NCBI GenBank assembly: GCA_030426725.1
Contig: JAUHXZ010000011.1
Coordinates: 1-59,513, forward strand
DNA length: 59,513 bases
Source: Actinomycetes bacterium
GTDB taxonomy: Bacteria; Actinomycetota; Actinomycetes; Propionibacteriales; Propionibacteriaceae
Reading direction: 5' to 3'
Part shown: one piece after another, positions 19,057 through 27,448 of the stretch
Position numbering within the stretch: the first letter of the stretch is position 1
Layout: every line of letters starts with the position of its first letter
Made by a program: the position numbers and the translations under genes
Notes under the pieces: generated by a model
Databases searched by the model: none
What the model saw: only the letters and a program-made list of their open reading frames with translations
What the model was told of the DNA's origin: nothing

Positions 19057-19713
19057 GTGGCCCACGAATACCTCACCGACGGCGCGGAAATCTACCGCGA
19101 ATCGTTTCGCATCATCCGCGAGGAGACCGACCTCAGCCGCTTCCCCGACGACGTGAGCCGCGTCGTCGCCCGCATGGTGCACTCGACCGGCACCCCCGAC
19201 GTCGCAGCGGACATCGCGTTCACGCCGGGCGTCGTCGCGGCGGCGAACGCCGCGCTCCGGGCGGGTGCGCCGGTCCTGTGCGACTCGACGATGGTGGCCA
19301 CGGGGATCATCCGGTCGCGGTTGCCGCGGGACAACGAGGTGGTGTGTCTGCTGCGCTCGCCGGAGGTCGCGGCGCGCGCGGCCGAGCGGGGCATGACGAA
19401 GACCATGGCGGCGGTGGACCTGTGGCTGCCGAGGCTCGACGGTGCGATCGTCGCCATCGGGAACGCTCCAACGGCGCTGTTCCGGCTGCTGGAAGTGGTC
19501 GCGGAGACCGGGGTGCGGCCCGCGGCGGTGGTCGGCATCCCCGTCGGGTTCGTCGGCGCGGCGGAGTCGAAGCGGGCGCTGGCCGACGGCGACCTGGGGC
19601 TGGAGTACCTCGTCGTGCACGGGCGCCGCGGCGGCTCGGCGCTGACGGTGTCGGCGGTCAACGCGATCGCGAGCACCGATGAACTGACCAACACCTCCCG
19701 CCAGGAGCCGTGA
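19057..19713 (+). CDS. cobH: Precorrin-8X methylmutase
   Basis: 218 aa from GTG. It moves the C11 methyl group to C12, forming hydrogenobyrinate or cobyrinate. The catalytic His is at residue 42 in ARMVHSTG; STMVATGI and VVGIPVGFVGAAESK are family signatures. There is no ribosome-binding site. TACGGT (19045-19050) lies 6 bases before GTG, suggesting a leaderless mRNA. It is divergent from cbiM. Confidence 0.95.
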   Translation: MAHEYLTDGAEIYRESFRIIREETDLSRFPDDVSRVVARMVHSTGTPDVAADIAFTPGVVAAANAALRAGAPVLCDSTMVATGIIRSRLPRDNEVVCLLRSPEVAARAAERGMTKTMAAVDLWLPRLDGAIVAIGNAPTALFRLLEVVAETGVRPAAVVGIPVGFVGAAESKRALADGDLGLEYLVVHGRRGGSALTVSAVNAIASTDELTNTSRQEP

Positions 19714-19830
19714 CCTGCTGACGGCAGAGGGCTGGTCGGGATCCGGGCGGTCGGGCCCGGGACGTCACGCCGGGTGCCGTGCCAGAGGTGCAGATCCTCA
19801 GGGTCGTGGTCGTGGCTCTAGGCTGGCGGT

Positions 19831-20814
19831 ATGGAGCTACTGATCATCGGCGGAACCCAGTTCGTCGGGAGGCACATCGCCGAGGAGGCGCTGGCCCGCG
19901 GGCATCACGTGACGCTTCTGCATCGCGGGAGGACCAACGCCCCGACGTTGGGTGCGGCCGAGCATCTGCTGGCGGATCGGGACCACCTGGGACGGGCGCT
20001 CGACGGTCGCCGGTTCGACGCGACGATCGATGCCTGTGCCTACCGGCCCGGCCAGGTCAGGTCTCTGGCAGCGGCTCTGAACGGCCGTGGTGGGCACCAC
20101 GTCTACATCTCGTCGGTGTCGGCATACGCGCCGACGTCGACGAGGGGAGGCGACGAGTCGCTGCCCTTGGCGTCCATCGATTCGGAGGACCCTGACTCGC
20201 TACCGATCACCGGAAGCACCTACGGGCCGCTCAAGGCGCTCTGCGAGAGGGCGGCGACCGAGGAGTACGGAGCCGACGGATCGGTGGTCGTGCGCCCGAC
20301 CTACGTGGTGGGGCCGTACGACTCCACCGGCCGGTTCACGTGGTGGGTCGACCGCCTCTCGCGCGGTGGCGTGGTCGCCTGCCCAGGCCCGGGTGACAAC
20401 CCGATGCAGCTGATCGACGCGCGAGATCAGGCGTCGTGGGTCGTCGGTCTCGCGGAGGGGAAGGCCCGCGGTGCCTTCCACGCCTGTTCACCCGAACCGC
20501 CCTGGTCCTTCCGCGACATGCTGGAGGGGATCCGCTCGGCGCTGGGAGTGGACGCGGAACTGCGATGGCTCGACCCCGGCGAGGTGGACGGGGCGCCATT
20601 CCCGCTGTGGGGGCCCGATCCCGCGGGCGTGATGGCTCTCTCCCCAGCCGCGGCCCGCGCGACAGGGCTCTGGCCGCGTCCGTTCGCGGAGACGGTCCGG
20701 GAGACGGCTGCCTGGATGAAGACGGCCGACTGGCGCAGGGACGGGGTGGGCGTCGATCCGGAGGTCGAGGCGCGACTGCTCACGGCGTCCTCCGCAGCCT
20801 CACCCAACCGCTGA
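19831..20814 (+). CDS. NAD-dependent epimerase/reductase-like protein
   Basis: 327 aa, extended short-chain dehydrogenase fold. The N-terminal NAD loop IIGGTQFVGRHIAEEAL is clear. The catalytic Tyr-Lys pair appears as STYGPLKALCE, where YxxxK is YGPLK. The substrate is unknown. TAGGCT (19819-19824) six bases before ATG suggests a leaderless transcript. It stands between cobH and cbiD and is followed 1 bp later by the cbiD ATG, so it is co-expressed with B12 genes; I know of no B12 step that needs it. Confidence 0.85.
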   Translation: MELLIIGGTQFVGRHIAEEALARGHHVTLLHRGRTNAPTLGAAEHLLADRDHLGRALDGRRFDATIDACAYRPGQVRSLAAALNGRGGHHVYISSVSAYAPTSTRGGDESLPLASIDSEDPDSLPITGSTYGPLKALCERAATEEYGADGSVVVRPTYVVGPYDSTGRFTWWVDRLSRGGVVACPGPGDNPMQLIDARDQASWVVGLAEGKARGAFHACSPEPPWSFRDMLEGIRSALGVDAELRWLDPGEVDGAPFPLWGPDPAGVMALSPAAARATGLWPRPFAETVRETAAWMKTADWRRDGVGVDPEVEARLLTASSAASPNR

Positions 20815-20815
20815 C

Positions 20816-21910
20816 ATGGCGCGTCGCGGTCAACTCGACCAATCCAGGCTCCGGCCGGGCTGGACCACGGGGGCCTGCGCCACCGCGGCCGCGGCCGCGG
20901 CGTACGAGGCGCTGCTCACCGGCGCCTTCCCCGACCCGGTGGAGATCATGCTGCCGCAGGACCGTCGGCCGTCGTTCGCGCTGACCTTCGAGGACCTGTC
21001 CCACGGCGTGGCGATGGCGGCCGTGACGAAGGACGCCGGCGATGATCCCGACGTCACGCACGGCGCCGTCGTGCGGGCCTGGGTCCGGCGCGGCGATCCG
21101 GGCACCGGGGTGCGGTTCGCGGGCGGCCCGGGGGTGGGGACGGTGACGCTGCCGGGTCTGCCGCTCGACGTCGGGGAGCCGGCCATCAACCCGTCGCCGC
21201 GGGCGATGATCACCGACAACCTGGCCGCCGTGGCCGACCGGCTGGGGGCCGGGCCGGTGGACGTCGAGGTGACCGTCGGCGTCGACGGCGGCGAGGAGAT
21301 CGCCCGGCACACCTGGAACCCGCGCATCGGCATCCTGGGCGGCATCTCGATCCTCGGTACCACCGGCGTCGTGGTGCCCTACTCGTGCTCGGCGTGGATC
21401 GACTCGATCCGCCGCGGCGTCGACGTCGCCCGGGCCGCCGGGCTGCAGCACCTGGCCGGCTGCACGGGGTCGACGTCGGAAAAGGTGGTGCGGGACCTGT
21501 ACGAGCTGCCGGACCTGGCGCTGCTCGACATGGGCGACTTCGCGGGGGCGGTGCTCAAGTACGTGTCGCGGCATCCGGTGGAACGGCTGACGATCTGCGG
21601 CGGGTTCGCGAAGCTGACCAAGCTCGCCGCAGGCCACCTGGACCTGCACTCGCACCGCACGCAGGTGGACCTCGCACACCTCGCGTCGATCGCCGTCGCG
21701 GCGGGCGGGGACGAGGCGCTGGCGGCGTCGATCCGGGCTGCGAACACTGCGGCGGAGGCGCTGGGCCTGGCCGACGCGGCGGGGGTGCCGCTCGGCGACG
21801 CGGTCGCGGCGGTGGCGCGGGACGAGGCGGTCGCGGTGCTGCGCGGCGCGCCCGTCGCGGTGGACGTGGTGTGCATCGACCGAGCGGGCACCGTCGTCGG
21901 CCGCGCCTGA
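20816..21910 (+). CDS. cbiD: Cobalt-precorrin-5B C1-methyltransferase
   Basis: 364 aa. CbiD methylates C1 in the anaerobic (early cobalt) pathway. The N-terminal signature LRPGWTTGACATAAAAAA is diagnostic, and DMGDFAGAVLKYV and CGGFAKLTKLAAGHLDLHS follow. Its presence together with CbiG and CbiX indicates the anaerobic-type route even though several genes carry cob names. It is probably coupled to the preceding epimerase-like gene. Confidence 0.95.
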   Translation: MARRGQLDQSRLRPGWTTGACATAAAAAAYEALLTGAFPDPVEIMLPQDRRPSFALTFEDLSHGVAMAAVTKDAGDDPDVTHGAVVRAWVRRGDPGTGVRFAGGPGVGTVTLPGLPLDVGEPAINPSPRAMITDNLAAVADRLGAGPVDVEVTVGVDGGEEIARHTWNPRIGILGGISILGTTGVVVPYSCSAWIDSIRRGVDVARAAGLQHLAGCTGSTSEKVVRDLYELPDLALLDMGDFAGAVLKYVSRHPVERLTICGGFAKLTKLAAGHLDLHSHRTQVDLAHLASIAVAAGGDEALAASIRAANTAAEALGLADAAGVPLGDAVAAVARDEAVAVLRGAPVAVDVVCIDRAGTVVGRA

Positions 21911-21951
21911 CTCCCCGCCCGTTCAGGGAGGTGGCGATGACCGACACAACA

Positions 21952-22006
21952 TGGGCGATTTCGGCCACATCGCCCCATATGCGGACGATGTGGCCGAAAT
22001 CGCCCA
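21952..22006. repeat. Palindromic element, family C, or bidirectional terminator
   Basis: A perfect 21-bp inverted repeat (21952-21972 with 21986-22006; arm begins TGGGCGATTTCGGCCACATC) has a 13-nt loop. It lies between the convergent cbiD and cbiX-Met8 stops, so it may act as a terminator for both. It has no U-tract. Confidence 0.8.
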
Positions 22007-22008
22007 AG

Positions 22009-23214
22009 TTATTCCTGCGAGAGGGCGGCGACGATGGCGTCGCGGATGTCCCGCGACCGCCGCGGGTCCCGGTTGCCGACGACGCCGATGGTGACCCCTC
22101 GGACCTCGGCCGTCGCGGGCGTCCAGGCGGACCCGCCGCGCGCGTCGTCGGCGCGCACGCAGAAGGTGTGCCTGAGTTCCGCGCCCTCCGCGACCGCCGC
22201 GTTCACCTGCGGGGAGTCGGTGGCCGCCATGACGTACCAGGTGCCGTCGAGGTCCGCGTCGGCGAACTCCCGCTGCAGCCAGGTCACCCGCCCCGCGTCG
22301 GCCAGCGTGGTGAGGGTTTCGGTCACCGTCGGCGCCACCACCCGCACACGGGCCCCGGCATCGAGCAGCCGCGACACACGCCTGGTCGCCACCCGGCCGC
22401 CGCCCACAACAAGGACGTCGCGGCCACCCAGCATCAGCCCGGACAGGTAGGCGGGCGAGCCGCCCTCGGACACCGGCAGCATCTCGCGGTAGCGCTCGGC
22501 GACGACGTCGGCCAGCTCCGGGCAGGCGCCGATGACGTCGGCCACCCGCACCTCCGCGTCGGGATGGCGGCCCTGCCAGTCGGCGGCCTGCTCACGGGTC
22601 CAGCCCTTGAGCCGCCCGGCGAACAACCAGTGCCCCATGACGACGATCCGCCGCGCGCCGTGCGCGTACGCGCGTTCCAGCACCTCCGGCAGCGTCGGCC
22701 GGGCCACCTGGATGAACGCCGCCTCGACGTCGGCCCAGCCGCCGCGCTCGAACAGGACGCGGGCGAGCCGCAGATGGTCGGCGTTCGCCTCGGGGACCAG
22801 GGCGCCGCGGCCGACGAACACCACCGTCGTGTCCTCCGGGGACCACTCGCCGGCGGCATCGGTGAGCCGCTGCTCGACCGCCTCCACGAGCCGCGGGTCG
22901 GGGCCGAGGTGCCGGGCGTACTCGACACGGCTGCCGGGCACCCGCGCCGTCGCCTCGGTGATGAACTCGGGGATGTCGGACCGGACGTGCCCGCCGGTGC
23001 CAAGCATAAGCGGCACGACGACCGCTCGGCTGTGCCCGCCGTCGAGGGCCCCCACCAGCGCGTCGGGGACGCTCGGCTCGACCAGTTCGACGTAGCCCAC
23101 CGAAACGTCCGTGCCCGGCAACCGCTCCCCCACGAGCCGGGCCAGTTCCTCACACTGCGCGACGCCCTCGCCGACGCGGGTGCCGTGGGCGGCGATGATC
23201 AGCGGGGCGCTCAT
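22009..23214 (-). CDS. cbiX: CbiX sirohydrochlorin chelatase fused to precorrin-2 dehydrogenase-like domain
   Basis: 401 aa. Residues 1 to about 255 form a CbiX/CbiK-type chelatase (IIAAHGTRVGEG with H10, PLMLGTGGHVRSDIPE, MGHWLFAGRL) that inserts cobalt into sirohydrochlorin. From about 260 to the end is a Met8/CysG-N domain (GGRDVLVVGGGRVATRRV, an NAD-binding loop), which oxidises precorrin-2 to sirohydrochlorin. One protein could thus do two successive steps. The ATG at 23214 overlaps the upstream fusion gene stop. It is the last gene of the cobI operon. Confidence 0.9.
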   Translation of the reverse strand: MSAPLIIAAHGTRVGEGVAQCEELARLVGERLPGTDVSVGYVELVEPSVPDALVGALDGGHSRAVVVPLMLGTGGHVRSDIPEFITEATARVPGSRVEYARHLGPDPRLVEAVEQRLTDAAGEWSPEDTTVVFVGRGALVPEANADHLRLARVLFERGGWADVEAAFIQVARPTLPEVLERAYAHGARRIVVMGHWLFAGRLKGWTREQAADWQGRHPDAEVRVADVIGACPELADVVAERYREMLPVSEGGSPAYLSGLMLGGRDVLVVGGGRVATRRVSRLLDAGARVRVVAPTVTETLTTLADAGRVTWLQREFADADLDGTWYVMAATDSPQVNAAVAEGAELRHTFCVRADDARGGSAWTPATAEVRGVTIGVVGNRDPRRSRDIRDAIVAALSQE

Positions 23215-25604
23215 GCGTCGGCCTCCGCGCGATCGGGCATCCACTGGTAGTCGCGGGGGGTGACGATCAACTGCTTCCCGCCGCCGGACGTGACGAACCG
23301 GGTCGTCGAGGAGCCCACCACCACGAGGGAGTTCATGTCGACCCATTCTGGCCGGAACTCGGCCAGCGTGCTCATGATCACCTTCTGCCGTGGACGGCAC
23401 GCCTGCTGCACCACCGCGACCGGCGTGTCCGGGCCGCGGTGCGCGCCGAGGATCTCCAGCGCCCGAGGCAGGTGCGCGGTGCGCTTCTTCGAGCGCGGGT
23501 TGTACAGCGCGACGACGAAGTCGCCGACCGCCGCACCCTCCAGGCGTCGCTCGATGCTCGGCCAAGGGGTGTGCAGATCGGACAAGGAGATGGTGGCGTG
23601 GTCGTGGCCGAGCGGGGCGCCGAGGATCGCGGACACGGCCAGGCTGGCGGTGACGCCGGGCACGATGTCGACCTCCACGCCGTCGGTGCCCTGCTCCAGG
23701 ACGGGGCTGGCCATCGCGTAGACGGCCGGGTCGCCGCCGCAGACCAGTGCGACGTTCTCCCCCGACCGGGCGGCCTCGATCGCGGCCGCGGTGCGGGCCT
23801 CCTCCGTGCCCATCTTCGACGCCATGACGCGGGCGCCGGGGCGGATGAGGTCGCGGATCTGCTTGACGTACGGCCCGTAGCCGACGACGAACGTGGCCTG
23901 CTGCAGCCGCTCCTTGGCGCGGGGGGTGAGGAGGTCGCGGACACCGGGGCCGAGGCCGACGACGCTGAGCCGGCCGCGGGCCGGGATGCGGCCGACGGCG
24001 CACGTCGCGTCGGTGCTGCGCTGCTTGGTGACGATGAGATCGGCGCCGTGCGCGACGACCGACGCCTCGGCCACCGACGGGGTGCCCACGTGTCCCTCCA
24101 CGGTGGCGCTTGGCGTGGGGACCGGAACCTGCGCGAGGTCCTCGGCCGGGTAGTCGGTGAGCTTCATGCCCAACTGGTTGGCGAGCTGGAGCAGGCCGAT
24201 CTCGCCCGCCTTCGCGTCGACGGTGGTGAGGGCGGCGACGGAGTCGAGCGCCAGGCCGTTCTCGGCGAGCGTGCGCTCGAGGAGGTCGCGGAGGTGGGCG
24301 GCGTCGGTGCCGCGGTTGCAGCCCATCCCGACGACGAGGCTCTTCGGGTGGAGCACGACGGTCGAGCCCTCCGGGGGAGCGACGGTGTCCGTCACGACGA
24401 TGCGGGCCTCCGCGCCGGGCGCGCCCTCCGCCACGTTGGAGGGCAGCGGCGGCAGCGGCCACGGTTGCGACTTCTCCACCCGCACGGGGCGGCCGTCGAG
24501 GATGGCGCGGGTCACGCCCGCGACGTCGCCGCCGTAGGCCCAGCCGAGCGTGTCGAGGGCGGGGATGTTGAGCGCGTCGGTGGCGGTGGTCAGCACCGGC
24601 GTGCCCGCCGTCGCCTCTGCGATGCGGCGGGCCAGCTCGTTGGCGCCGCCCGCGTGCCCGCCGACCAGCGGCACCGCGAATCGGCCCGCCTCGTCGACGA
24701 CGACCACGCCGGGGTCGGTCTTCTTGTCCGCCAGCAGCGGGGCGATGATCCGGGTGGTGGCGCCGAGGGCGAGGTGGGAGACGATGAGGTCGCACTCCCC
24801 CCAGGCGCGCAGCAGTCCGTCGGTTGCCGGCCCGTCGTAGCGGCGGGTCTCCTCCCCCAGCGCCGCGTCGATGGCGTCGGCATGGCGGCGGGCGGCGTCG
24901 GAATTGGTGATCTGACCGATGACGCGTGACAAATTCCCCACCAGTGCATCCCCCCGGTCCGATTCGGGGGCTCCCGTGCTCACTGGTGTGGATTTCGTCA
25001 CGGAACCCGCGGCCGACGGCTCGTCGAGAATCAGCACGACGTTCGGCTCCGCCACCTCCACGACGGCGGCCTCCTCGGCGGACAGCTCCCGCACCCGCTG
25101 ATCGGGCTCGCCGAGCCGCTCGGCGACGACGTAGCGCCGCGGCCGGCCGTCGAGCGCCGCCACAAGTTCCCGGATGCCGGCGCCGGGCCCGGTGAGCACC
25201 GCGACCTTGGGGTGGCGGCGCGCGGCCGCGACCGCGTCGTCGACGGCGCGCCCGTGCGCGGAGACGACGAGGGCGTCGTCCCAGGGCAGTGCGACGGCGG
25301 CGAACGCGGCCGCGACCGAGCTCACCGCGGGCGTCACGGTCAGCTCGAGCCCCTCGGCGCGGAGGCGCCGGACGATGCCGTGGTAGCCGGGGTCGCCGCT
25401 GGCCAGCACCAGGGCGTCGTCGCCGTCGGGCAGGGACTTCAGTCGCTCGACAGCGGGGGTGAGCGCCCCGAGCACGACGCGCCGCTCCTCGGGCACGTCG
25501 AGGGCGTCGAGGTGGCGGCGCCCGCCGACGACGAGCGCGACGCGGCCGGCGAGATCGCGGGTGGCCGGCGAGATCTCGCCGAGATAGCCGTGGACGTGGA
25601 TCAT
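23211..25604 (-). CDS. cobJ: CbiE-CbiG-CobJ triple fusion
   Basis: 797 aa from the ATG at 25604 with GAGGAG upstream. Residues 1-200 are CbiE (C5-methyltransferase; VLASGDPGYHGI). Residues 227 to about 530 are CbiG, cobalt-precorrin-5A hydrolase (VVDEAGRFAVPLVGGHAGGANELA and GMGCNRGT). Residues from about 545 to 785 are CobJ/CbiH, C17-methyltransferase (VVGLGPG, CGGDPAVYAMASP, SDLHTPW). CbiG-CobJ fusions are common in actinobacteria. The added CbiE is joined through residues 202-226, which are encoded by palindromic element D. The gene overlaps cobM and cbiX by four bases each. Confidence 0.93.
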   Translation of the reverse strand: MIHVHGYLGEISPATRDLAGRVALVVGGRRHLDALDVPEERRVVLGALTPAVERLKSLPDGDDALVLASGDPGYHGIVRRLRAEGLELTVTPAVSSVAAAFAAVALPWDDALVVSAHGRAVDDAVAAARRHPKVAVLTGPGAGIRELVAALDGRPRRYVVAERLGEPDQRVRELSAEEAAVVEVAEPNVVLILDEPSAAGSVTKSTPVSTGAPESDRGDALVGNLSRVIGQITNSDAARRHADAIDAALGEETRRYDGPATDGLLRAWGECDLIVSHLALGATTRIIAPLLADKKTDPGVVVVDEAGRFAVPLVGGHAGGANELARRIAEATAGTPVLTTATDALNIPALDTLGWAYGGDVAGVTRAILDGRPVRVEKSQPWPLPPLPSNVAEGAPGAEARIVVTDTVAPPEGSTVVLHPKSLVVGMGCNRGTDAAHLRDLLERTLAENGLALDSVAALTTVDAKAGEIGLLQLANQLGMKLTDYPAEDLAQVPVPTPSATVEGHVGTPSVAEASVVAHGADLIVTKQRSTDATCAVGRIPARGRLSVVGLGPGVRDLLTPRAKERLQQATFVVGYGPYVKQIRDLIRPGARVMASKMGTEEARTAAAIEAARSGENVALVCGGDPAVYAMASPVLEQGTDGVEVDIVPGVTASLAVSAILGAPLGHDHATISLSDLHTPWPSIERRLEGAAVGDFVVALYNPRSKKRTAHLPRALEILGAHRGPDTPVAVVQQACRPRQKVIMSTLAEFRPEWVDMNSLVVVGSSTTRFVTSGGGKQLIVTPRDYQWMPDRAEADA
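24926..25001. repeat. Palindromic element, family D, copy 1 (in coding frame)
   Basis: Imperfect 21-bp arms (18 of 21 match): GTGACAAATTCCCCACCAGT at 24926 and its partner ending at 25001. The element is translated as the linker between CbiE and CbiG. A closely similar copy in the same orientation is intergenic at 44675-44749. Confidence 0.8.
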
Positions 25605-26431
25605 CGGATCTCCTCGGTGACGCCACGCGTGCCGTGGCTGCGCAGATCGGCCTGCGCGTCGGGTTCGGCCGCGCGGTACTCGTGCCGGAAGCCGGGATGG
25701 TAGAGGTGACTGCGGGTGGCGATCGGGCCCTCGGCCAGCGCGGGGCCGACGAGGACCACGGTGTGCTTCCACAGCTTGTGCTCGCGCATGGTGGCCGACA
25801 GATCGGCCAGCTCGCAGCGCAGCATCAACTCATCGGGCCAGGTGACCTGGTGGCCGATGATGCAGGGCGTGTCCGGCGGGTACCCGCCGGCCAGCAGCTC
25901 CTCCTGCAGCACCTTGTTGCGCGCGGCCGAGAGGTACAGCGCCATCGTCGCCCCGTGGGCGGCGAATCCGCGGACGGTCTCGCGCGGCGGCATCGGGGTG
26001 CGGCCGCCCTCCAGGCGGGTGAGGATGAGGCTCTGCGACACCTCCGGCACCGTGATCTCCACCTCCATCCGCGCGGCGGCGGCCGAGAAGGCGGAGACGC
26101 CGGGAACGGACTCGAACTCGAGCCCGAGGGTGCGGATGAGGTCGCGCTGCTCCGCGGTGGCGCCGTAGATGGCGGGGTCGCCGGTGTGGACGCGGGCCAC
26201 CAGCAGCCCTTCGTCGCGGGCCCGACGGTAGTGGGGCTCGATGTCCTCCAGGGAAGCCGAGGCCGAGTCGACCAGTTCGGCGCCCGGCTTGGCGCCCGCG
26301 ACGATCCCCGGTTGAACGAGGCTGGACGCCCAGATGACGATGTCGGCCTCCGCGATGATCCGGGCGCCGCGCACGGTGATGAGGTCGGCCGCGCCCGGGC
26401 CGGCGCCGACGAAGACGACCTTGCCGCTCAC
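25601..26431 (-). CDS. cobM: Precorrin-4 C11-methyltransferase
   Basis: 276 aa from a GTG at 26431. A tetrapyrrole methylase that methylates C11 of (cobalt-)precorrin-4. The first SAM-binding loop VVFVGAGPGAADLITVRG, VHTGDPAIYGA and the PMPPRE block are typical of CobM/CbiF. It extends about 20 residues beyond the methylase core in a polar tail. It overlaps cobI by four bases (GTGA). Confidence 0.95.
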   Translation of the reverse strand: MSGKVVFVGAGPGAADLITVRGARIIAEADIVIWASSLVQPGIVAGAKPGAELVDSASASLEDIEPHYRRARDEGLLVARVHTGDPAIYGATAEQRDLIRTLGLEFESVPGVSAFSAAAARMEVEITVPEVSQSLILTRLEGGRTPMPPRETVRGFAAHGATMALYLSAARNKVLQEELLAGGYPPDTPCIIGHQVTWPDELMLRCELADLSATMREHKLWKHTVVLVGPALAEGPIATRSHLYHPGFRHEYRAAEPDAQADLRSHGTRGVTEEIR

Positions 26432-27204
26432 AGCCGGCCCCCCGCCTCGGCGCGCGGCGGGGCCGCGAGCACGGTGGAGAAGTACGGGGCGGACTCGCCC
26501 TCGGCCAGGTCCGACAGACGCACGATGCGCTGGTCCGGGAGGGAGACGTCGACGCCCATGACGGCGTCGCGGCCGACCCCGCGCAGCACCTCGGCGACCT
26601 CCGGCAGCCGGCGCCCGCCCTTGTACGCGACGGTGGAGTCGGCGACGGCGAGCACCTCCCGCAGCCGGTCCAGCCCCGCGGTGACGGGCACGAGCGCGAG
26701 CACCTCCTGCCCCTCGACGAGCGGGGTTCGGCTGGTCGCGGCGAGCGCCTGCATCGCGGTGATGCCGGGGACCACCTCGACGGTGACGTCCGCGGTCTGC
26801 TCCGTGACGTGCGCCGCGAGGTAGGAGAACGTCGAGTAGACGCTGGGGTCTCCGACGGTGGCGAACGCGACGGTCGCGGCGCCGTCGGCGAAGGCGTCGA
26901 CGGCGGCCCTGGCCGACGTGAGCCAGGCCTGCTTGCGACGGACCGAGACACCGGACTTGTCGGCCATGGAGAACGGGACGCGGACGATGCGGGGCGCCGC
27001 AGTCGGGCAGGCCGCCGCGACGATCCGCTCGGCGCGGCCGGGGCCGTCGCCGGACTCCTCGGTCGCCGGGACGAGGATGGCGTCGGCGGCTTCGAGGGCG
27101 CGGACGGCCTTGACGGTGACGAGGTCCGGGTCGCCGGGACCGACCCCGACTCCGATGAGCCGGCGCTGTCCGCGCGCGGGCTGGGGGTGTGTGGGTTCGG
27201 CCAT
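26428..27204 (-). CDS. cobI: Precorrin-2 C20-methyltransferase
   Basis: 258 aa. A tetrapyrrole methylase acting on (cobalt-)precorrin-2 at C20, the first ring-contraction-path methylation. GVGVGPGDPDLVTVKAVRAL at the N-terminus and FATVGDPSVYSTFSYLA are diagnostic. AGGAGG precedes the ATG. It is the first gene of the cobI-cobM-cobJ-cbiX operon behind a cobalamin riboswitch. Confidence 0.95.
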   Translation of the reverse strand: MAEPTHPQPARGQRRLIGVGVGPGDPDLVTVKAVRALEAADAILVPATEESGDGPGRAERIVAAACPTAAPRIVRVPFSMADKSGVSVRRKQAWLTSARAAVDAFADGAATVAFATVGDPSVYSTFSYLAAHVTEQTADVTVEVVPGITAMQALAATSRTPLVEGQEVLALVPVTAGLDRLREVLAVADSTVAYKGGRRLPEVAEVLRGVGRDAVMGVDVSLPDQRIVRLSDLAEGESAPYFSTVLAAPPRAEAGGRL

Positions 27205-27244
27205 GTGCGCCGTCGCCTCCTGTGGGTAGCTCGCCCTGATGGTT

Positions 27245-27348
27245 GGCCGCGCAGGCCGGAGTTCCTGACTGCCCCATCGGGGTCACAGTGGCGGCACCGT
27301 CCCGGACTCGCACCGGGTTCCTCGCATCGCCTGCGCGCTGCCCAGTCT
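27245..27348 (-). promoter_or_regulatory. Cobalamin riboswitch upstream of cobI
   Basis: On the minus strand the leader shows GAGGAACCCGGTGCGAGTCC, then GCCGCCACTGTGACC and GGCAGTCAGGAACTC, in the order and spacing of the cobalamin aptamer core. It is 40 nt upstream of the cobI ATG. This is the clearer of the two riboswitches in the window. Confidence 0.93.
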
Positions 27349-27448
27349 TTCAGACCCCCTCTCCGGGTTCGGCCGGGGGTCGCTCACCCGCGTGCACCTC
27401 ACCCACGGGCTCGATGGGTTGTCGGTGGGGCGTGACAAGCTGGGTCCC

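Noticed and set aside
22009..25626. A single 1205-codon minus-strand gene
   Set aside because: Only its end (22009-23214) carries CbiX and Met8 motifs. The rest is an out-of-frame reading of the CbiE-CbiG-CobJ gene.
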